From Aggregatilineales bacterium (GTDB taxonomy: Bacteria > Chloroflexota > Anaerolineae > Aggregatilineales > Phototrophicaceae): 64,000 bases of DNA. Positions 24,984 to 33,055 of the stretch are shown here, piece by piece; within the stretch, counting starts at the first letter, position 1, and the number at the start of each line of letters is the position of its first letter. The notes under the pieces were generated by a model. It searched no databases and had not been told where the DNA came from. It saw nothing but the letters and a program-made list of their open reading frames with translations. The stretch is from the NCBI GenBank assembly GCA_030834905.1, contig JAUQWZ010000011.1:434001-498000 (forward strand), read 5' to 3'. The position numbers were made by a program, and so were the translations under genes.

Positions 24984-25028
24984 CGAGGATTTCTGTCTGT
25001 CAGGAATGCGAGGATTTCTGTGTCAGGA
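24984..25028. promoter_or_regulatory. Direct repeat upstream of the respiratory operon
   Basis: The motif CGAGGATTTCTGT...TCAGGA occurs at 24984-25005 and again at 25009-25028, with a 25-base period and a two-base difference in length. It is 85-130 bases upstream of the pentahaem cytochrome start, which is where an activator dimer would bind. The repeat distance is near 2.4 helical turns. The local response-regulator/flavoprotein fusion is a candidate ligand, but this is inference. Confidence 0.45.
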
Positions 25029-25121
25029 TTTTCCCTACACAGGGAGAACAACAGGTTATTCAGGGGCAGCGTCTGACTTCAGTATGGCAATAGTGGCAAT
25101 AGCGATTGCCATGCTGCCAAA

Positions 25122-25147
25122 CAAAAACACACCCGCGAAGGTGTGTT
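25122..25147 (-). terminator. Intrinsic terminator of the toxin-antitoxin operon
   Basis: Read on the minus strand, AACACACC pairs with GGTGTGTT across a six-base loop. It is followed at once by TTTTTG (the complement of CAAAAA at 25122-25127). It starts directly after the toxin stop codon. A second small stem (GGCAAT/ATTGCC, 25095-25110) lies further downstream. Confidence 0.8.
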
Positions 25148-25426
25148 CTATGGATCGTGGTCGAGAATATCGTGCCTGCCAACGTTGCGATAACGACAAA
25201 TCACGTCGCCGGTCGCCTCATCTCGATCATATTCGAAGGTGAACCGGTAGAAATCGTCAACGCGGGCTTCCCAAATACCCTTGTATCCGCGCATCTTCTT
25301 GATTTCCAGCGAGCGCGGCTTTGGGTCTCCCTGGAACTTTACCAGCGCCCGTTCGACTTTACGCTGAACCTCATTCGTCAAAGCAGCAAATGCTTTATCA
25401 AACTTCGCCGTCGTCTGGTATTTCAT
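25148..25426 (-). CDS. RelE/ParE-family toxin
   Basis: A 92-residue protein with the RelE/ParE fold pattern: an amphipathic N-terminal helix (FDKAFAALTNEVQRKVERALVKF), then strands KMRGYKGIWEARVDDFYRFTFEYD and the end HDILDHD. The GIWEARVD..YR segment is a hallmark of the family. Members either cut mRNA at the ribosome or poison gyrase; the catalytic set is not clear enough here to choose. It lies downstream of its presumed antitoxin and overlaps it by 29 bases, the usual antitoxin-first order. A terminator follows its stop codon. Confidence 0.82.
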   Translation of the reverse strand: MKYQTTAKFDKAFAALTNEVQRKVERALVKFQGDPKPRSLEIKKMRGYKGIWEARVDDFYRFTFEYDRDEATGDVICRYRNVGRHDILDHDP

Positions 25427-25691
25427 GCGATAGACTTCGAAGATGGGTAATCATGTCGTCAACTGTATCGAAGGTGCTGATACGTCCGGCGGCAATGTCC
25501 TCATCCGCCTCGCGCTCGGCTGCCTGCCATGCTTCCGCTTTGAAATACGCCTGATCGGGATCAGGGTCTCCCTCGTCCAGCATTATCTCAATCAGCTTGA
25601 TACGTCGGTAGGAGTCCAGCGCGCGCAGTCGTTCGATAAGCGCCCGTTCCTCCGCCGTAACCTCCATGCGGTCATGTCGCTTAATAACCAT
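25398..25691 (-). CDS. Antitoxin of the RelE/ParE pair
   Basis: The start at ATG 25691 gives 97 residues; a further ATG eight codons upstream (25715) is also in frame. The N-terminal half is helical and basic (IKRHDRMEVTAEERALIERLRAL). The C-terminal half carries AWQAAEREADEDIAAGRISTF followed by a DDMITHL helix, a motif common in antitoxins that neutralise RelE/ParE toxins. It should wrap around the toxin and repress its own promoter. The DNA-binding fold is not obvious, so I do not name a subfamily. Spacing to the upstream LacI gene is about 150 bases. Confidence 0.75.
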   Translation of the reverse strand: MVIKRHDRMEVTAEERALIERLRALDSYRRIKLIEIMLDEGDPDPDQAYFKAEAWQAAEREADEDIAAGRISTFDTVDDMITHLRSLSHEIPDDGEV

Positions 25692-25837
25692 TACCTGCCT
25701 CGGTGTGACCCTCAATCACCACTTTTCGTGAAAGCGTTACAGCATCGCACATCGTTTCTTGATGTACAACTACTGTCTGAGCATTGTAGCACGTTTCCTT
25801 CATGAACAGACTGCCGTCTGCCGGCAAAACGGTTGGC

Positions 25838-26890
25838 TCACCTGCCCGCCTTTGCGCCGCACGACTCGCGCACGATGAGTTCGGTTGGCAGGACGATAGA
25901 GACTTCGCGCTGCTGAGGAAATGCTTTCTGTACCTGTAGCGTCTGGATGGCAAGCTGTGCCAGCTTGTGCTTGGGAATATCCACCGTCGTCAATGCCGGG
26001 CGAACCATGCTGGCAAGCTCGATATTATCTATCGAAGCGACCGCAATATCTTCCGGCACACGCATTCCCCGATCCTTGACGGCGGCGATTGCGCCAATGG
26101 CGGCTTCGTCGGTCGCCGTAAAAATCGCGGTGAAATCAACCTCTGTCTCAATCAGACGGGCGATCATGTTATACGCCGCCTGGGTCGGCGCGACAGCGGG
26201 ATCGAGGAAATCTACCAGACGCGCATCGTAAGGCAGCCCGTGTTCCAGCAGGGTTTGCCGGTGTCCGGTGACGCGCTGGTCGTTGATGCCCACGAAGGCA
26301 ATGCGCTGATGCCCCAGACCGATCAGGTGACTCATCGCCGACCGCGCCGCTTCCGCCCGTTCAAACATGACCGTTGGCAGCCCGAAGACGGTTTCTTCCA
26401 GACAGACGATGTTCGGAATGCGCTTAATCGTCTGCTCCAGACGAAGTATATCCTCTCGCTGATTGGGAATGAGGGATGGCAGAATCAGGATGAGGGACGA
26501 AATTTCCTGCTCATGAATGTGTTTGTTGAAGAAGATTGGGTCTTGCAGCGCGTCCCAATAGGCAAGAAAGCTGATCTGCTGCTTCTGCTGGTAAGCGTGA
26601 TCGTACAGCCCAGACAGGATAGTATTGTAGTAAGGGCGCTCGATCAGGTTATAGCCCTTGCCACCAGTGACAATACCGATAGCATTCTGCGCCGCATCGC
26701 TGCCCTGCTTCAAGCGCTGGGCAAACTCGTTCGGACGATATTGCAGATCGTGGATGGCGTCCAGCACGCGCTGGCGGGTCGCTTCAGACACCTTGCGCGG
26801 TCCGTTGTTGAGTACGTAAGAAACCACCGAGCGCGATACGCCCGCGCGCCGGGCAACATCATCCTGAGTCACTGGAACTGGTTGTGTCAT
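25838..26890 (-). CDS. LacI-family repressor of the galactan locus
   Basis: A 350-residue regulator with the LacI helix-turn-helix at 7-30 (TQDDVARRAGVSRSVVSYVLN), the hinge region with RPNEFAQRLK, and a periplasmic-binding-protein-like sugar domain to the C-terminus. It is transcribed leftward, 11 bases after the GH2 gene, so the two form an operon. A perfect 24-base palindrome with a central CG lies in the divergent promoter region at 29171-29194, the expected operator form for this family. The inducer is probably a galactose-containing oligosaccharide, judging from the GH53 and GH2 genes. Confidence 0.9.
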   Translation of the reverse strand: MTQPVPVTQDDVARRAGVSRSVVSYVLNNGPRKVSEATRQRVLDAIHDLQYRPNEFAQRLKQGSDAAQNAIGIVTGGKGYNLIERPYYNTILSGLYDHAYQQKQQISFLAYWDALQDPIFFNKHIHEQEISSLILILPSLIPNQREDILRLEQTIKRIPNIVCLEETVFGLPTVMFERAEAARSAMSHLIGLGHQRIAFVGINDQRVTGHRQTLLEHGLPYDARLVDFLDPAVAPTQAAYNMIARLIETEVDFTAIFTATDEAAIGAIAAVKDRGMRVPEDIAVASIDNIELASMVRPALTTVDIPKHKLAQLAIQTLQVQKAFPQQREVSIVLPTELIVRESCGAKAGR

Positions 26891-26901
26891 AGTATCCTGA
26901 T

Positions 26902-29070
26902 TTAGTCGCCTATCCCTAGTTGGATGGCTGCTTTCGGCAGATCGTCCGTCTCAGCAGTCAGCGTAACCGTTCCCGCCGCGAAGCGCGACCGGACGTAACA
27001 GCCCGCCTGCCCGCCCAGCAGCACCAGCGGATTCGCGCCGATAAGGTCAGCCTCGCCTTCAAGGGTCAGTGTCACGCTGCGCATTTGATACGGCAGCACA
27101 TTACCATATTTGTCGGTGATTTGCAGCGCGATTCGCGCCATGTCCGTCCCATCGGCGCTCAGGCGGTCTGTATTGGACGAAAGGCGCAGCGCCTGCGGCA
27201 GGTGGCTGGAGTCGATCCTCTGCTCGGCGACAATCGCCCCGCCAATCAAGCCGCGCACCGTCAAATCCTGAAACGCCGTCCCCCAGGGATTATAGGGTTC
27301 CTGCCAGCGTATCGTAAACGGTGGGTGGTTCAGATGAGGAAACTGTTCAACATCGGGTCGGAAACGCCCCTGGCTGTTTTCGCCAATGAAGACCTCAATC
27401 TCATCGCAGTTGCTGAAGATGGTCAGCGGATTGTTGCCCCCGGCGGCACGATCCCCCATCGTCCAGTTGGTCGCCGCGTAGAGCACGATCTCGTCGGACG
27501 GCGATTTCTGGCTGCGGTAGAAATACGCCGCCATCTTGGGCAGTCGATAAATGTCCATCACCCCGTGATAGCAGATGCGGTCGCCGCTGCCAAATTCGCG
27601 GTGCGTGTGGTAATCGAAGGCACACCAGCCTATCGCGCCAGCAATATCAGGATGCCCCATCTGCAAATTCTGCTTGCGGGCGTGGTGCAGCGCGTGTTCA
27701 ACCCGGCGCTCCTCATGATCCCAGGTCTTGGTCGGGAACATGTGACCGCCGAACTCGGTGATCAGATGCGGGCGCACCAGCGGCGTCTGGATTCCGGGCG
27801 GGAAATCGTTCAGCGTAAATACATCTTCGAGAAATTCGCTGCGGATGAAATTGCGCACGCCGCCAGTCTGCCGGGTACTGTCCAGCGCCCGTGCCAGCGC
27901 GTTTGTCTCGCCGTATAGGTCTTCGTCATCCGGCGATTCGTTGATCCGCACGCCCCACAGGATAATCGACGGATGGTGGCGATCCCGTTCGATCATCGCC
28001 CGCAGATCGTCCATGACCAGCGCTCGCCAGGCTTCATCGCCGATATGCTGCCATCCGGCAATCTCCTCGAACACCAGCAGCCCGATCTCGTCACAGCGGT
28101 TCAGGAAGTGCGGCGACTGCGCGTAGTGTGAGGTTCGGACAATATTGCATCCCAGTTCGTATTTCAGGATGTCGGCGTCCAGTTCCTGCAAGCGTTTGGG
28201 CGCGGCTGCGCCAAGATATGGATACGTCTGGTGGCGATTCAGCCCGAATAGTTTGACGGGTTCGCCGTTGAGATAGAACCGACCATCATCACAGAACTCG
28301 GCGCTGCGGAAGCCAAAGCGAACCACCTGCTGATCGATCACATCGCCGCCCGACAGCAGGCTGAGCTTCAATGTGTAGAGCGCCGGGTTTTTCAGCGTCC
28401 ACAGGTCAATTTGTTCCAGATCGACAAACGACACCACCACCGACTGAGAGGAAACATCCTGCGTCAAGAGCGCCACTGGCTGACCATCGGCGTCGTGCAG
28501 CCGCGCTTCCAGACGCAAGCCCGGCTTCCACTGCGAAAGGCGGACGTCACAGTCCAGACCGGGGGCGGTCAGGACAGTCACCGGCTTGGGAAACAGGCTG
28601 GTGATGTGGCAGGAATCGACCAGCCGCAGGTGAACGTCGCGGTAGATGCCGCCAAATGTCAGGTAATCGACCAGATTGCCATACGGGGGAACGCTGGTGT
28701 CTTCAGTGGCATCGACGTAGACCGTCAGCAGGTTATCGCCCGGCACCGCCTGGTCGGTGATGTCCACCGAGAAAGGCGTAAAGCCGCCTTTGTGAACCGC
28801 CACCGGCTGCCCGTTCACAAACACGTGGCTGACCAGCATCGCCCCATCAAAGTCGATGAAGACCTGCTGGCTGTCGAGTGCGTCCGGCAGCGCAAAGTGC
28901 TTTCGATAGGTCGAAATGAACTGGTATTCGGCGTTATCAACAAACGGGCGCGAAAATAGTTTATTCGTGTGCGGCAGGCAGATCGCCTCAAATCGATCAT
29001 CTGAAGCGTCGTGTTCCACCTGTACAGGCGCAAAAAGCCAGTTGTGGTTAAAAGTGCTGACGGTTTTCAT
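26902..29070 (-). CDS. GH2 family beta-galactosidase-like enzyme (cytoplasmic)
   Basis: A 722-residue enzyme with the GH2 order: a jelly-roll sugar-binding domain (about 1-150, with FDGAMLVSHVFVNG), an Ig-like domain (about 170-255) and a TIM barrel (about 256-540), followed by a C-terminal beta domain. The acid/base is E378 in GVRINES and the nucleophile E439 in LITEFGG. There is no signal peptide, so it acts on imported oligosaccharides. With the GH53 galactanase and ABC importer it most likely hydrolyses beta-1,4-galacto-oligosaccharides, doing the job that GH42 GanA does in Bacillus. Beta-glucuronidase activity cannot be ruled out from sequence. Confidence 0.85.
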   Translation of the reverse strand: MKTVSTFNHNWLFAPVQVEHDASDDRFEAICLPHTNKLFSRPFVDNAEYQFISTYRKHFALPDALDSQQVFIDFDGAMLVSHVFVNGQPVAVHKGGFTPFSVDITDQAVPGDNLLTVYVDATEDTSVPPYGNLVDYLTFGGIYRDVHLRLVDSCHITSLFPKPVTVLTAPGLDCDVRLSQWKPGLRLEARLHDADGQPVALLTQDVSSQSVVVSFVDLEQIDLWTLKNPALYTLKLSLLSGGDVIDQQVVRFGFRSAEFCDDGRFYLNGEPVKLFGLNRHQTYPYLGAAAPKRLQELDADILKYELGCNIVRTSHYAQSPHFLNRCDEIGLLVFEEIAGWQHIGDEAWRALVMDDLRAMIERDRHHPSIILWGVRINESPDDEDLYGETNALARALDSTRQTGGVRNFIRSEFLEDVFTLNDFPPGIQTPLVRPHLITEFGGHMFPTKTWDHEERRVEHALHHARKQNLQMGHPDIAGAIGWCAFDYHTHREFGSGDRICYHGVMDIYRLPKMAAYFYRSQKSPSDEIVLYAATNWTMGDRAAGGNNPLTIFSNCDEIEVFIGENSQGRFRPDVEQFPHLNHPPFTIRWQEPYNPWGTAFQDLTVRGLIGGAIVAEQRIDSSHLPQALRLSSNTDRLSADGTDMARIALQITDKYGNVLPYQMRSVTLTLEGEADLIGANPLVLLGGQAGCYVRSRFAAGTVTLTAETDDLPKAAIQLGIGD

Positions 29071-29170
29071 GATACCAATCCCAGGATGCAGTAGTGGATT
29101 AGCCGGAGTCGCTCAAGCATTACAGGCTGCTTGACTTTTCCCTAAAATGCAGTTTAATTTAGTCAACATG

Positions 29171-29194
29171 AATAGTCAACACGTGTTGACTATT
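29171..29194. promoter_or_regulatory. Perfect palindromic operator for the LacI-type regulator
   Basis: The half-site AATAGTCAACAC is followed by its exact complement, giving a 24-base palindrome with central ACGT. Two related pieces lie close by: a half-site AGTCAAC at 29161-29167, and an imperfect CGCAAGC/GATTGCG palindrome at 29196-29209. The site is 57 bases before the binding-protein start and 101 bases before the divergent GH2 start, so one repressor could shut both directions. A TTGACT at 29131-29136 could be a -35 box. Confidence 0.85.
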
Positions 29195-29250
29195 TCGCAA
29201 GCGATTGCGTGCTGACGGTTTGAACTAAACCTTATAAGGAGACAGGCAGG

Positions 29251-30456
29251 ATGAAACATTTTCTTTCTAACACCGCCCGAATACTCGCTTTGCTGCTCGT
29301 CCTGAGCACGACCAGCCTCATCGCGGCGCAGGATGTCGAGCTAACGCTGTGGGTTTATGACGACGGACGTCTCGAAATCCTCACCGAACTGGGCGCGGAA
29401 TTTGAGGCGGAATTTGGCGTTCCGGTATTGGTCGAGGTGGTCGATCTCACCGAGATTCGCAACGCGATGACGCTCGGCGCTGCCTCTGGCGAAGGACCCG
29501 ATATGATTATCATCCCGCATGATAATCTGGGTCCGATTGTCGAAAATGGCGTGGCTGCGCCGATTGATCTGGGCGACAATGCCGAAAACTTCCTGCCGAA
29601 TGCGCTGGATGGTTTCACCTACAACGGTCAGTTGTACGGCGTGCCGCTGGCAGTCGAGAACATCGGCTTCTTCCGCAACGCCGATCTGGTTCCCGAAGCC
29701 CCAGCGACCTGGGACGAAGTTGCTGAGGTTGGTTTGGAACTACTCGACAACGGCGACATCGATTCCGTCATCGGCTTACCCGACCTGACCTACAACAGCT
29801 ATCCCATCTTTACCGCTTATGGCGGCTACATCTTCGGGCGTGATGACGAAGGCAACTTCACCATCGAAGACTTTGGCTTGAACAACGAAGGCATGGCTGC
29901 CGGGCTGGAGTGGGTTGTCAACCTGGTCGATGAAGGCGCAGTCTCCGAAAATATCGATTGGGAAGCGGCGCACGTGCAGTTTGAAACCGGACGTTCCGCC
30001 TTCATCCTGACCGGTCCCTGGGCGATCAACCGCTTCGATACCGCTGGCGTGCCTTACGCTATCTCCGCCTTCCCGGCTGCCGACGCCGACGCGGAACCGG
30101 GTTATCCATTCCTGGGCGTGCAGGGTCTGGTCGTCAACGCCAACTCAGAAGACGCCATCCTCGCGCAGGTCTTCGCGGTGGAGTTCCTGGCAAGCGAAGA
30201 AAACTTCCAGCGGATTTTTGACGCCGAGCCGCGTCCGTCCGCCTGGGCGTCTATCTTTACCGCCGCCAGCGACCCGAACACGGCTGGCTTCAACGAAGCC
30301 GGTGTCAACGCTGTGCCGATGCCGTCCATCCCGGCGATGGGCTTCGTCTGGGACGCATGGGTCAATGCTGGAGCGCTGGCAGTACAGGGTGAACTGACGC
30401 CGCAGGAAGCGCTGGACGGTGCCGTCACGCAAGTGCTGGCTCAGGTTGAGGGATAG
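29251..30456 (+). CDS. ABC importer substrate-binding protein (maltose/galacto-oligosaccharide type)
   Basis: A 401-residue extracellular binding protein of the MalE cluster. A signal peptide (about 6-26, ending in IAAQ) is not followed by a lipobox, so it may be anchored by its helix or free. Family features include LTLWVYDDGRLE, GPDMIIIPHDNLG, YNGQLYGVPLAVEN and GPWAINRF. By context it should capture galactan-derived oligosaccharides. The start has an AAGGAGA ribosome site. A 12-base-pair hairpin follows the stop, which often keeps binding-protein mRNA at higher levels than permease mRNA. It is equivalent in position to ganS in Bacillus galactan operons. Confidence 0.88.
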   Translation: MKHFLSNTARILALLLVLSTTSLIAAQDVELTLWVYDDGRLEILTELGAEFEAEFGVPVLVEVVDLTEIRNAMTLGAASGEGPDMIIIPHDNLGPIVENGVAAPIDLGDNAENFLPNALDGFTYNGQLYGVPLAVENIGFFRNADLVPEAPATWDEVAEVGLELLDNGDIDSVIGLPDLTYNSYPIFTAYGGYIFGRDDEGNFTIEDFGLNNEGMAAGLEWVVNLVDEGAVSENIDWEAAHVQFETGRSAFILTGPWAINRFDTAGVPYAISAFPAADADAEPGYPFLGVQGLVVNANSEDAILAQVFAVEFLASEENFQRIFDAEPRPSAWASIFTAASDPNTAGFNEAGVNAVPMPSIPAMGFVWDAWVNAGALAVQGELTPQEALDGAVTQVLAQVEG

Positions 30457-30480
30457 GTTCCAGAATAAGTAGTAATCTGA

Positions 30481-30511
30481 CGAAAGTGGCAGTCTCGGGC
30501 TGCCACTTTCG
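30481..30511 (+). terminator. Stable hairpin between binding protein and permease genes
   Basis: CGAAAGTGGCAG and its exact complement enclose a seven-base loop. There is no T run, so it more likely protects the upstream mRNA or causes partial termination than fully ending transcription before the permease genes. Confidence 0.7.
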
Positions 30512-30570
30512 CTATCTCGCATTGAATTAGCAGCCCAGTCTCTATTCATCTGGATAGTGAGCCTTAGTAC

Positions 30571-32118
30571 ATGAACAGAATTTCCACTTTTATTCCACGA
30601 ACCCCTTATTATTTTCAACTCGCCCTGCTCGCCTTATTCTTATTTGGGGCGCTGTCAGTCATTGGCGCGATGCTGTCCGACGGGCTTTACCCGCTGGCAT
30701 CTGCCCTGAGCGCGATTACAGTTTTCCTCACCCTGATCTTCATCCGGCGGCGCTTCACGCCGCTGCGCTGGCTCAGCATCGGCATTGCGCTGGCGCTGTT
30801 GTTCACGCTCTACCCGCTGCTGTATACGGTCTATCTCAGCGTAACCAACATGGGCAGCGGGCATCTGATGACCAAGCAGCAGTCGATTTCGCGCCTGGAA
30901 GCGCAGACCTACCTTGCCGAAGGCGGACAGTCGTATCAATGGGCGGCGTTCCGGTCAAATGAGGGCGCCTCGTATGCGCTGTGGCTGACGCCCACTGAAG
31001 GCGATAGCTTCCTGGCGCTGCCGGGGCAGTCAGCCGAGTCCGTTTCGGTCGAGATTGGCGAACTGGACGAGGGCGGCATCCCGGTTTCGATTGCCGGCTA
31101 CGAACGGATGCCGATGAATCAGGTGGTTCCCCTAATCACGCAGCTCAGCGCGCTTGATTTTGGCGAACCCCCGAACACGGTGCGTATTCGTTCCCTGCGC
31201 GAGGCGGCGGCGCTCCAGCCGAAGTACCAGTATGATGCCGACCTGGATGCCATCATCGATCAGGAAACCGGCGAGGTCTACCGTCCGGTTGAGGGGACAT
31301 TCACCTCTGAAGAAGGCGTCGGGCTTCCGATTGGGTTTATCGAATATGTCGGCTTGCGCCAGTTCGAGGGCTTTCTCGGCAACGCGGGTTTCCGCGACCC
31401 ACTCGCCAGCATGTTGATCTGGAACATCAATTTCGCCCTGGCATCGGTGTTCTTCAGTTTCGTGGTCGGGCTGATCGTGACACTGCTGTTCGAAAACCTG
31501 CCGGGCAAGAACATTATTCGCGCGCTGCTCATCATCCCCTGGCCCATTCCGGTGCTGATCTCGATCCTGATCTGGCGCAGTATGCTCAACCCCGACCTCG
31601 GCTTTGTCGCGCCGGTGCTGGAATCGATCTTCGGCAGCTCACCGGCATGGTTCCAGGATCCGTTCTGGACGCGCTTTGCCGTGATCATGGTCAACGTCTG
31701 GCTTTCGTATCCCTACTTTTACGTCATCTCGGCGGGCGCTATTCGCTCGATTCCATCCGAAATTTACGACGCGGCGATTGTCGATGGCGCCAGCGGCTGG
31801 AGCAAGCTGTATCACATCACCCTGCCCCTGCTGCTGCGAATCCTGATGCCGCTGCTGATCGCATCCTTCACGTTCAACTTCAACAATTTCAACGTCATCT
31901 ACCTGTTCAACTTTGGCAATCCGCCGATGGCGAACACTATCGTTCCGATGGGTCACACCGACATTCTGATTTCGTTTGTCTACCGGCTCGCCTTTATCAC
32001 CTCGAATGTCACCAATTACGGGTTAGCCGCGGCGATCACCGTCATGTTATTCCTGCTGGTCAGCGCGATGGTCATCCTTCAGATGCGCTTCACCAAGATA
32101 TTCAAAGAGGTTGAGTAG
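30571..32118 (+). CDS. ABC importer permease, MalF type
   Basis: A 515-residue inner-membrane permease. The N-terminal third contains three helices and a large loop (about 95-270) between membrane segments, like the periplasmic P2 region of MalF. The permease core follows, with the EAA-type motif YDAAIVDGASGWSKLYHITLPLLLRI, which contacts the ATPase. The ribosome site is weak. The stop overlaps the GTG of the next gene. It would import galacto-oligosaccharides with the second permease. No ATPase gene is in the locus, so a shared MsmX-like ATPase encoded elsewhere is expected. Confidence 0.9.
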   Translation: MNRISTFIPRTPYYFQLALLALFLFGALSVIGAMLSDGLYPLASALSAITVFLTLIFIRRRFTPLRWLSIGIALALLFTLYPLLYTVYLSVTNMGSGHLMTKQQSISRLEAQTYLAEGGQSYQWAAFRSNEGASYALWLTPTEGDSFLALPGQSAESVSVEIGELDEGGIPVSIAGYERMPMNQVVPLITQLSALDFGEPPNTVRIRSLREAAALQPKYQYDADLDAIIDQETGEVYRPVEGTFTSEEGVGLPIGFIEYVGLRQFEGFLGNAGFRDPLASMLIWNINFALASVFFSFVVGLIVTLLFENLPGKNIIRALLIIPWPIPVLISILIWRSMLNPDLGFVAPVLESIFGSSPAWFQDPFWTRFAVIMVNVWLSYPYFYVISAGAIRSIPSEIYDAAIVDGASGWSKLYHITLPLLLRILMPLLIASFTFNFNNFNVIYLFNFGNPPMANTIVPMGHTDILISFVYRLAFITSNVTNYGLAAAITVMLFLLVSAMVILQMRFTKIFKEVE

Positions 32119-32120
32119 TG

Positions 32121-33026
32121 ATGAACAACGTGCAGAACTTATCAGCTTCTCGTGAAGATCGCGCCAGACTGCCCATGCCGGGAAAGATTGCGGGGCTGGC
32201 GTTCCGCTATGTCATTGCCATCGTGCTGGTTCTGTTCGCGGTCATTCCGGCGCTGTGGGTCGTCTCGGCGTCACTCAATCCCGCCAAATCGCTGATCGGC
32301 GGCACATTTTTTCCGCGCAATCCGGGGATAATCAACTATCAGGAACTGCTCAGCAATCCGTTTTTCCCCTACGCGACCTGGTTCCTGAACTCGCTCAAGA
32401 TCGCATCCATCACGACGGTGCTGACCGTCTTCCTGACCTGCCTGTCGGGGTACACGCTGTCGCGCTTCCGGTTTGCCGGGCGGCGTGGACTCATGATGAC
32501 GATCCTGATTCTGAACGTATTCCCGTCGATTCTGGCAATGGTGGCGATCTTTTCGATGCTCCAGCAGATTGGCTTATACATCTCGTGGCTGGGGCTGGAT
32601 ACGCACGCGGCGCTGATTTTCATCTACGTCACCGGCTCGATGGGAATCAATGTACTGCTGGTCAAAGCCTATGTGGACAGCATTCCGCTGGAACTGGACG
32701 AATCGGCGCTGGTAGACGGCGCAACCCACTGGCAGACCTTCCGCCATATCATTCTGCCCATCATGACGCCGATTGTGATCACGGTTGGCGTGCTGACCTT
32801 CATCGCGGCGTATGGCGATTTTGTCATCGCGCGGGTGCTATTGAGAAGCTCAGAAAACCTGACGGTGATGGTTGGGCTTCAGCTTTTTCAGACCGACCGC
32901 TTTGACCAGGATTTTGGCATGATCACGGCGGGCGCGGTGCTGGCGGCGATTCCGATCATCCTGATTTACATCCCACTCCAGCGATACGTCATTGACGGTC
33001 TGACGGCGGGCGCGGTTAAAGGCTAG
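32121..33026 (+). CDS. ABC importer permease, MalG type
   Basis: A permease of about 301 residues with six predicted helices. The EAA motif reads LDESALVDGATHWQTFRHIILPIMTPI. The ATG at 32121 is used; a GTG one codon upstream overlaps the previous stop and is equally possible. It pairs with the MalF-type subunit to form the import channel. The galactanase gene follows after 29 bases, so it belongs to the same transcript. Confidence 0.9.
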   Translation: MNNVQNLSASREDRARLPMPGKIAGLAFRYVIAIVLVLFAVIPALWVVSASLNPAKSLIGGTFFPRNPGIINYQELLSNPFFPYATWFLNSLKIASITTVLTVFLTCLSGYTLSRFRFAGRRGLMMTILILNVFPSILAMVAIFSMLQQIGLYISWLGLDTHAALIFIYVTGSMGINVLLVKAYVDSIPLELDESALVDGATHWQTFRHIILPIMTPIVITVGVLTFIAAYGDFVIARVLLRSSENLTVMVGLQLFQTDRFDQDFGMITAGAVLAAIPIILIYIPLQRYVIDGLTAGAVKG

Positions 33027-33055
33027 CGAGCAAGCGCCGTCTTTGAGGACAAGCG

